The notes under the pieces: generated by a model
Told to the model about the DNA's origin: nothing
The model's input: the letters and a program-made list of their open reading frames with translations, nothing else
Database searches by the model: none
Program-made: the position numbers and the translations under genes
Source of the DNA: Solirubrum puertoriconensis
GTDB taxonomy: Bacteria; Bacteroidota; Bacteroidia; Cytophagales; Hymenobacteraceae
NCBI RefSeq assembly: GCF_001483135.1
Contig: NZ_LNAL01000006.1
Location: forward strand, 558,003 to 622,002
DNA: 64,000 nucleotides
Reading direction: 5' to 3'
Shown: positions 58,946-64,000 of the stretch, one piece after another
Position numbering within the stretch: the stretch's first letter is position 1
How the letters are laid out: the number at the start of each line of letters is the position of its first letter

Positions 58946-59599
58946 CTAGTCGATATCGTGCGCAATGGTAGGCACCGAAAAATGCTCCAGGATTTCGCCC
59001 GTAGGAGCAAGGCGCACGCCCGTAAGGCATGACCCAGTGTAAGCCCCAGTATCGATGTAGAGTGCATCGTGAGCTGTATCGTGGTAATAGCGGCCGTTGT
59101 CGGTGGGGGTGTGGCCTAGCACTTGCCGCTTGCCTAGGTGCCGCAAGGGGCCGCGGCGCCACAGGATGCCATCAGTATTATCAGGGTCGAAGGGGTCGGC
59201 GGTATCAGCAATGCCGGCGTGGCTTACTACCACGTGGGCATTCTCCCAAGCCATGGGGCGCTGGGTTATCCAAGCCAGGTGCTCGCGCAGCAAGTCGTCG
59301 CGGCCGTTGTATTGCGCCACGGTGCTTTTGCCGCCCCAACTCAGCCAGTTTTTATTGGGCCCATCGGGGCCGTAGTGAATGAGCATTTCGTACTCGTGGT
59401 TGCCGAGCAAAAAGGCCGTGCGGCCGGGGTGCTGCGCTTCCAGCTCGCGGGCCAGCTGCACGCACTCGGGGCTGTAGCGGCCCCGGTCTACCAAGTCGCC
59501 AACTTGGATGAGCAGCTCTTCGGCTGGCTTCCAATGCCGCAGCAAGGCCTCGAAGGTGTGGTAGCAGCCGTGCACATCTCCAACTACAAACAAATTCAT
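58946..59599 (-). CDS. Metallophosphoesterase (PPP-type Ser/Thr phosphatase)
   Basis: The 217-residue protein carries the metallophosphatase signatures in order: GDVHGCYHTF near 7-16, GDLVDRGRY near 33-41, LLGNHEYEM near 63-71, VVSHAGIADTADP near 123-135 and GHTPTDNGRYY near 162. Family members dephosphorylate proteins or ApppA-type nucleotides; the physiological target here is unknown. It is 29 bases upstream of the glycosylase in the same direction and may share a transcript. Confidence 0.88.
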   Translation of the reverse strand: MNLFVVGDVHGCYHTFEALLRHWKPAEELLIQVGDLVDRGRYSPECVQLARELEAQHPGRTAFLLGNHEYEMLIHYGPDGPNKNWLSWGGKSTVAQYNGRDDLLREHLAWITQRPMAWENAHVVVSHAGIADTADPFDPDNTDGILWRRGPLRHLGKRQVLGHTPTDNGRYYHDTAHDALYIDTGAYTGSCLTGVRLAPTGEILEHFSVPTIAHDID

Positions 59600-59653
59600 G
59601 CGGGGCGGGTGCTTGGGGCTAATGGTTGAAGCCTGCGGAATACGGCAGCGAAG

Positions 59654-60901
59654 TTACTTGCCAAGGCTTTTCAGCACTCTTTGGATAAGGCCGTCCATGG
59701 CTTTGTCCTCGATCCAGCGGGCAACAATCACGAGGTCGTTTTCCTGATCCACGTACACGATGTTGGCACCGGCTCCTAGGTGAGCAAAGGCCGTAGCAGG
59801 CGCACTGGGGTACAGCTTGCGGTCGGTGTTCAGGAAGTAGTTCATGAAGCCGTAGGTGGGCTGCGCGGGTGTTGGAGTGCGGGCCAGTTTCAGCCACCCA
59901 GGGGCAATCAGCTGCTTGCCGTTCCACTGGCCACCGCGCAATGTGAGGTAACCGAAACGGGCTTGATCGAGCGCCGAGATAAACAGGCCACCGCCCCAAT
60001 GCGAACCGCCACTTACGGCCTGCATGGGCACGCCGTCCATCACCACCCAGGAGTTTTCGTAGCCCGTCCAGCGCCACGAGCTGGAAGCGCCGATGGGGTC
60101 CATGATGCGCTCTTTGAGCACCTGCGGCAGCGGGCGGCGCCACACATTCATGATGGCCAAGGCCAGCACGTTCACGCGGGTGTCGTTGTACTTATATACC
60201 GAGCCCGGAGCGTTGCGCGGCCGCGTGCGCCATTCGGTGGCGGGGCCCTGCGGGCGGTCGGCCCAATCGGGTTTGCCCCACAGCGTGCCTTCCCAGTCGG
60301 AAGTTTGGCGCAGCAGGTGGTCCCAATTAATGAGGCGGTTGTGCTCGGTATCGAACAACTCAATTACATCCTGCTGGCCCAGCTCGTCGGCTTTGTTAGC
60401 CGGGGTGTTCCAGGGGTTGAAGGTAATGATGGGCGCCATGTAGGGCGCTACTTTGTCGTCGAGGCTGCGAATGAGGCCATGCTGGTGGGCTAGGCCCACC
60501 ATCGTCGAAACAAAGCTTTTGGCTACGCTGAAGGTGAGGTCGACGCGCTGCGGCTCGCCCCATTGCGCCACGATGTAACCGTTTTTGATGATGAGCCCGG
60601 TGGGGGCGCCGCGCTCCTTCATGGGCCCGATGGGGTAGCCGAAAGGCTCGCGCCCGAAGGCGCTCTGGTAGTGCGCATCACGCAGGTCGCGCGGGGCTTT
60701 GCTTTCGTTGGCAATGGCGTACTGCACGGCCTCTTGCAGCGCGGCGGGGTTCATGCCCATGGCTTCGGGCCGGCGTTGCTCCCAATTGCTGGCGGGCGGA
60801 AAGTAGGCTTTGGTTTTACGCTGCGCCTGCGCTTGGCCTAGGTGCACGAGGCAAAGCAGCAGCAACAGCAACGAGCGGGCAGAGGGGGTGGAGCTAGGCA
60901 T
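59654..60901 (-). CDS. Serine hydrolase (beta-lactamase family), exported
   Basis: The 415-residue protein has a signal peptide (LLLLLLCLVHLGQAQA) and the penicillin-binding/beta-lactamase fold: SxxK in FSVAKSFVSTMVG near 137-149, a Tyr-motif region with YKYNDTRVNVLAL, and a C-terminal GGGLFISALDQARFGYLTLRGG. There is no KTG box in the usual place. Esterase or DD-peptidase activity is more likely than beta-lactam hydrolysis. ATG 60901 places the signal peptide correctly; the frame to 60949 is too long. The previous gene is the phosphoesterase 54 bases downstream. Confidence 0.87.
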   Translation of the reverse strand: MPSSTPSARSLLLLLLCLVHLGQAQAQRKTKAYFPPASNWEQRRPEAMGMNPAALQEAVQYAIANESKAPRDLRDAHYQSAFGREPFGYPIGPMKERGAPTGLIIKNGYIVAQWGEPQRVDLTFSVAKSFVSTMVGLAHQHGLIRSLDDKVAPYMAPIITFNPWNTPANKADELGQQDVIELFDTEHNRLINWDHLLRQTSDWEGTLWGKPDWADRPQGPATEWRTRPRNAPGSVYKYNDTRVNVLALAIMNVWRRPLPQVLKERIMDPIGASSSWRWTGYENSWVVMDGVPMQAVSGGSHWGGGLFISALDQARFGYLTLRGGQWNGKQLIAPGWLKLARTPTPAQPTYGFMNYFLNTDRKLYPSAPATAFAHLGAGANIVYVDQENDLVIVARWIEDKAMDGLIQRVLKSLGK

Positions 60902-61209
60902 AATGACAAACCTAGTGTTTTCAGGCGCTTCGGCGGCGGTGTATGCCAAAGATTACAAACCCGCCAAAAGCCGCTCAGAACAACATTATGCAAGCTATTG
61001 CCCCACTAATAGACCCTTAAATTGCAAATCGGAAAGATACTTTTTGTAGAGTATGCTTAAAATTTGAGCCGTAATTTTGCTTTGTTTTCGTAGCAGCAAT
61101 AGTGCTGGAGCCGTAAGCAATGAATAGCCAACCGGCCGACGCATAATGTGCCAATTTTGCCAGCATCCGGGCTTGTGCGCCCGGTTCGTGGCTCGAGTTT
61201 ATTTGTTCT
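60902..61209. other. Spacer between divergent genes
   Basis: Moderately AT-rich; holds TAATTTTG (about 61070), which fits TAnnTTTG, and a short direct repeat GAGCCGTAA at two places about 40 bases apart. Otherwise no ORF or strong hairpin. Confidence 0.45.
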
Positions 61210-62388
61210 ATGCCCCTCCGACGCATCATCAGCCCCATTCGCGAACTCTCGGAGAGCGGAAAACTTGCCGGCTTACTACTGTTGCTAGCCACCGTGGTAT
61301 CGTTGGTGCTAAGCAACACGACGGCCGGCCCTGGCTACCTAGCATTCTGGGAAACCCACGTTGGCTACGGCCCGCTCGATAAATCCGTGTCGCACTGGAT
61401 CAACGACGGGCTCATGGCCATCTTCTTTTTTTTGGTTGGCCTCGAAATCAAGCGCGAGGTGCTCTACGGCGAGCTGGCTGAACCGCGGCAGGCCTTGCTG
61501 CCAGCCCTTGCGGCCATCGGAGGTGTGTTGTTTCCGGCTATTATACACTTGGCGTTTACGCGTGGCACCCCGGCCGCATCGGGCTGGGCCATTCCTACGG
61601 CTACCGATATTGCCTTTTCCCTAGGTATTCTGTCGTTGTTGGGCGATAGGGTGCCATTTGGGCTGCGGGTTTTCCTCACGGCGCTGGCTATCATCGACGA
61701 CCTGCTGGCTGTTATCATCATCGCGGCGTTTTATACCAGCGGCATACACACCGGCTTTTTGCTGGGGGCAGTCGCCATTTTCGCTGTGTTGGTAATGCTC
61801 AACCGCTTTAAGGTGAAGCCGCTTGGAGTATATATGCTGCTGGGCTTGGGGCTGTGGTTTTGCGTGCTGAAATCGGGCGTACACGCCACCATTGCAGGTG
61901 TGTTGCTGGCCCTAAGCATCCCTACCGATCGGCTCGAAGACCTGGAGCACGCCTTGCAAAAGCCCGTCAATTACCTGATTCTGCCGCTGTTTGCTTTGTG
62001 CAATACGGCCATTGTGCTTTCGGCTGATATCGTGCCTGAGCTGTTCTCGGGTTTGGCCCTAGGTGTTGGGCTGGGGCTGCTAGTTGGCAAGCCGCTGGGC
62101 ATTGTGGGCGTAACGTGGCTGGTGGTGCGCATGGGGCAGGGCCAACTGCCTACCAACGTCGACTGGCGCCGGTTTATCGGGTTGGGCTTTACGGCGGGCA
62201 TCGGTTTTACCATGGCCATTTTCATTGCCACGCTCTCGTACCAAAACCCAGCCGCTGTTGATTTGGCCAAGCTGGCTGTGCTTATTGGGTCGGCAGTTTC
62301 AGCCATTATCGGCATGACCATTCTGGCGCCAGGGCAGCTTGAGGAAGAACCCATCGACACAGTAGAGTTTCAGGAAAAAGCCAGTTAG
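61210..62388 (+). CDS. nhaA: Na+/H+ antiporter NhaA
   Basis: The 392-residue membrane protein has 11-12 helices and the NhaA signatures: FFFLVGLEIKREVLYGEL near 73-90, SGWAIPTATDIAFSLGILSLLG near 122-143, and the catalytic Asp pair in ALAIIDDLLAVIIIAAF near 156-172. The second half has GLALGVGLGLLVGKPLG and the LGFTAGIGFTMAIFIA helix. It exchanges Na+ for H+ across the inner membrane and keeps pH and salt balance. The gene is followed by a strong 26-bp-stem terminator. The rank of similar neighbours shows no co-transcription. Confidence 0.96.
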   Translation: MPLRRIISPIRELSESGKLAGLLLLLATVVSLVLSNTTAGPGYLAFWETHVGYGPLDKSVSHWINDGLMAIFFFLVGLEIKREVLYGELAEPRQALLPALAAIGGVLFPAIIHLAFTRGTPAASGWAIPTATDIAFSLGILSLLGDRVPFGLRVFLTALAIIDDLLAVIIIAAFYTSGIHTGFLLGAVAIFAVLVMLNRFKVKPLGVYMLLGLGLWFCVLKSGVHATIAGVLLALSIPTDRLEDLEHALQKPVNYLILPLFALCNTAIVLSADIVPELFSGLALGVGLGLLVGKPLGIVGVTWLVVRMGQGQLPTNVDWRRFIGLGFTAGIGFTMAIFIATLSYQNPAAVDLAKLAVLIGSAVSAIIGMTILAPGQLEEEPIDTVEFQEKAS

Positions 62389-62394
62389 GGTATT

Positions 62395-62450
62395 CGCCCC
62401 AACAAACAAGGCCCCGCAACACTGGTTGCGGGGCCTTGTTTGTTGGGGCG
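62395..62450. terminator. Bidirectional terminator, 26-bp perfect stem
   Basis: CGCCCCAACAAACAAGGCCC... at 62395-62420 pairs exactly with 62425-62450 around a 4-base loop (ACTG). It separates the convergent nhaA and threonine-aldolase genes. Confidence 0.85.
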
Positions 62451-62461
62451 GCTCTTTGCAT

Positions 62462-63487
62462 TTAGGCGTACTGCGGTACAGCGCGCAAAGCTTCGAGCAC
62501 GCGTTCAATGCCAGCGTCGTCCACATCGAGGTGGGTTACGAAGCGCACCATCTGCGGACCAAAGGCCGAGGCTTTAACGCCGAACTCGCCTAGGTGAGCC
62601 AGGAACTGGTCTTCGGTAAGACCCTCGCGCAGTCGGAAAATGACCAGGTTGGTTTCGGCCGGCAATACATACTCGACGTACGGCGCCTGCTCCAGCGCTT
62701 CGGCCAACTGGCGGGCGCGGCGGTGGTCGTCGGCAAGGCGCTCCACGTGGTTTTCGAGGGCGTAGAGACCAGCTGCGGCTAAATACCCGGCTTGGCGCCA
62801 GCCGCCGCCCATGGCTTTCCGAATGCGCTTGCACTTACGAATAAACTCCTGCGTGCCCACCAGCACCGAGCCCACGGGCGTACCCAGGCCTTTGCTCAGG
62901 CAAATCGAAATCGAGTCGAACAGCTGGCCGTAGTCTTCGCTGCGCTGGCCAGTGGCTACCAAAGCGTTGAAGATGCGGGCCCCATCGAGATGCAGCGGAA
63001 TGCTTTTGCTTTGGGCTAGCTCGGCAATTTCTTCGAGGGCCTGCCAGCTGTAGCAGCTGCCGCCGCCGCGGTTGTGGGTGTTTTCGAGGCTGATGAGGCT
63101 GGTATTGGGGTAATGCACGTTTTCCGAGCGAATGGCCGCTGCCACTTGCGCGGCCGTAAGCCGGCCCCGGTCGCCGGGCAGCAGCGCCACCGAGGCACCC
63201 GAGTGAAAGGCAATGCCGCCCACTTCCCAGAGGTAGATATGCGAGGTTTGCTCGCACACCACCTCCGACATCGGCTGCGTGTGTGCTTTGATGGCAATTT
63301 GGTTGGTCATGGTGCCGGAGGGGCAGAACAAGCCGGCCTCCATGCCGAAGCGGCTGGCACATTCGTTTTCCAGCTCCCGCACGGTGGGGTCCTCTTCGTA
63401 CACGTCGTCGCCTACCTGCGCGCAGAACATGGCCTCTAGCATGGCAGGGGTAGGGCGGGTAATGGTATCGGAGCGTAAATCAATCAT
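62462..63487 (-). CDS. ltaE: Low-specificity L-threonine aldolase
   Basis: The 341-residue enzyme has the N-terminal MIDLRSDTITRPTPAM, GDDVYEEDPTV near 27-37, the FCPSGTMTNQIAI phosphate-binding loop near 54-66 and the pyridoxal-binding Lys in SISICLSKGLGTPVGS near 196-205. It cleaves threonine and allo-threonine into glycine and acetaldehyde. The start at 63487 is ATG with the family N-terminus. A CCTAGGGTG sequence is just upstream; the promoter is not obvious. Transcribed alone. Confidence 0.93.
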   Translation of the reverse strand: MIDLRSDTITRPTPAMLEAMFCAQVGDDVYEEDPTVRELENECASRFGMEAGLFCPSGTMTNQIAIKAHTQPMSEVVCEQTSHIYLWEVGGIAFHSGASVALLPGDRGRLTAAQVAAAIRSENVHYPNTSLISLENTHNRGGGSCYSWQALEEIAELAQSKSIPLHLDGARIFNALVATGQRSEDYGQLFDSISICLSKGLGTPVGSVLVGTQEFIRKCKRIRKAMGGGWRQAGYLAAAGLYALENHVERLADDHRRARQLAEALEQAPYVEYVLPAETNLVIFRLREGLTEDQFLAHLGEFGVKASAFGPQMVRFVTHLDVDDAGIERVLEALRAVPQYA

Positions 63488-63665
63488 GGTTATTGAGGTA
63501 GAAGCACCTAGGGTGCTGTTACGGTTGCTGATGAGCTAGCCAGGCCGCTTGGCTTGGCCATTTGTGGATACCAAACTACAGCCCGGGCGCGAACTTGCTG
63601 CTATATTTGCCGCCCGAATTGGCAACAATCACTGGGCGAGGAGCAAAACGTGTCGAACTTTTGCT

Positions 63666-63673
63666 TACCTTTG
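63666..63673 (+). promoter_or_regulatory. -7 element (TACCTTTG) of the 52-residue ORF
   Basis: TACCTTTG matches TAnnTTTG, 40 bases before the ATG at 63713. A second TATATTTG at 63602-63609 might be an alternative. Confidence 0.5.
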
Positions 63674-63712
63674 CCCCCTCATTCTGCAGAATAGACTCAA
63701 ACCGACCGCGTC

Positions 63713-63871
63713 ATGACCGTTACTCGTCTTAAGCGTAAGCACCGCAAGAACATCGCCCGCGCCAACAACAAGGTGCAGGAAATTAAAGATCTGCTCCGCA
63801 CGCCCGTTCTGAAGAACGTGGACATCGAGGAGCTGAAGGCTAGCTTCAAAAAGAACGAAGCTGCTGCCTAA
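63713..63871 (+). CDS. Small basic protein, 52 residues
   Basis: An ATG at 63713 opens a 52-codon frame. The N-terminus (MTVTRLKRKHRKNIARANNK) is strongly basic and nucleic-acid-binding in look; the middle forms a helix (VQEIKDLLRTPVLKNVDIEE) and the end is KKNEAAA. It is too short to be caught by ordinary length cut-offs, but a good -7 element (TACCTTTG) upstream, a basic residue pattern and a strong terminator after it support a real gene. I recall similar short unannotated Bacteroidota ORFs but cannot name a family. Role may be ribosome- or DNA-associated (inference). Confidence 0.7.
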   Translation: MTVTRLKRKHRKNIARANNKVQEIKDLLRTPVLKNVDIEELKASFKKNEAAA

Positions 63872-63938
63872 GTTTTAAGCCGCGGCTTCCTCCGCGGGAA
63901 GCCGAAACGGCATCCCGGCCGGTCGGCTGGTAATAGCA

Positions 63939-63972
63939 AAAAGCGCCTTGCGTGGCCACGCAAGGCGCTTTT
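63939..63972 (+). terminator. Rho-independent terminator
   Basis: AAAAGCGCCTTGCGTGG and its exact complement form a 34-base palindrome, followed by GTTTTTTG. It ends the 52-residue ORF and may also work leftward. Confidence 0.88.
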
Positions 63973-64000
63973 GTTTTTTGTGTAGCGCGGGCTGAAGCCC

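Larger units (their letters stand above)
1132..63513. repeat. Dispersed CCTAGG palindrome (often ACCTAGGG/CCCTAGGT), whole-window
   Basis: About 85 CCTAGG hexamers were found by eye, spread over the whole window. Most extend to ACCTAGG or CCTAGGT, and about 40 to the octamer ACCTAGGG or its complement CCCTAGGT. Inside genes they nearly always read as in-frame Leu-Gly (CTA GGN) in either orientation; about 20 lie in spacers. Example positions: 3543, 3854, 8341, 12431, 22511, 33964, 37550, 50214, 61619, 63508. A role cannot be seen; it behaves like a genome-wide sequence mark. Confidence 0.7.

Noticed and set aside
60902-61209. A regulatory RNA (nhaA-type motif) upstream of nhaA
   Set aside because: Only a short direct repeat and a -7-like sequence are visible; no convincing conserved stem set could be built by eye.
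1-64000. CRISPR array, prophage, transposase or integrase
   Set aside because: No regularly spaced repeats, phage structural genes, integrase or transposase motifs were seen in any frame.

Overview
The window looks like chromosomal DNA of a GC-rich member of the Bacteroidota, most likely Hymenobacter or a close relative (inference). Support comes from promoters with the Bacteroidota -7 element TAnnTTTG, a secreted protease with a type IX secretion (T9SS) C-terminal domain and a T9SS plug-type protein, menaquinone genes, a DUF3276 (PUR-like) protein and DUF3667. There is no rRNA, confident tRNA, CRISPR array, phage or transposase gene.

Layout. 1-1.9 kb: the edge of a surface-sugar cluster, with a 3'-truncated C-methyltransferase (missing its C-terminal end beyond base 1) followed by eroded remnants of an rfbC-type epimerase and an rfbF-type cytidylyltransferase. 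2.5-8 kb: GAF protein, CAT-like acyltransferase, HAD phosphatase, then a four-gene minus-strand run (ABA4-like protein, seven-helix membrane protein, LytS-type kinase, LytTR regulator). 8-16 kb: envelope proteins, an M49 peptidase lipoprotein, menE, a frameshifted transglutaminase-like gene and an SbtA-type permease. 16.6-23.5 kb: methyltransferase, cupin, DUF6370 and menaquinone genes (hotdog thioesterase-menF, menD-menB). 23.5-28.4 kb (plus strand): histidine phosphatase, pyruvate dehydrogenase E2 with two lipoyl domains, hslV, STM3941-like protein and a deoxyhypusine-synthase-like protein. 28.4-35 kb: lipoproteins, DUF3667, OBAP, 2H phosphoesterase, DinB/DUF1572 and a large AsmA-like protein. 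35-46.7 kb: T9SS-exported subtilase, desaturase, PAS histidine kinase, polytopic membrane protein, second subtilase and a serine hydrolase. 46.9-47.7 kb: a small AT-rich two-gene island (HEPN-like plus zinc ribbon). 47.8-64 kb: housekeeping genes (ABC-F ATPase, T9SS plug, M48 protease, YchF, YdcF-like, DUF3276, DUF58, AlkA, phosphoesterase, serine hydrolase, NhaA, threonine aldolase) and a 52-residue basic ORF.

The genes are mostly monocistronic or in short operons separated by strong hairpin terminators. Functional links are limited: menE, menF, menD and menB with a candidate MenI thioesterase cover much of menaquinone synthesis (menC and menA are not here), and the T9SS plug protein belongs to the system that should export the 919-residue subtilase.

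The most striking non-gene signal is strong enrichment of the palindrome CCTAGG (about 85 sites counted by eye, often ACCTAGGG or its complement), in genes almost always as in-frame Leu-Gly and in spacers too. Other candidates are several dispersed inverted-repeat families and the AT-rich HEPN/zinc-ribbon pair.
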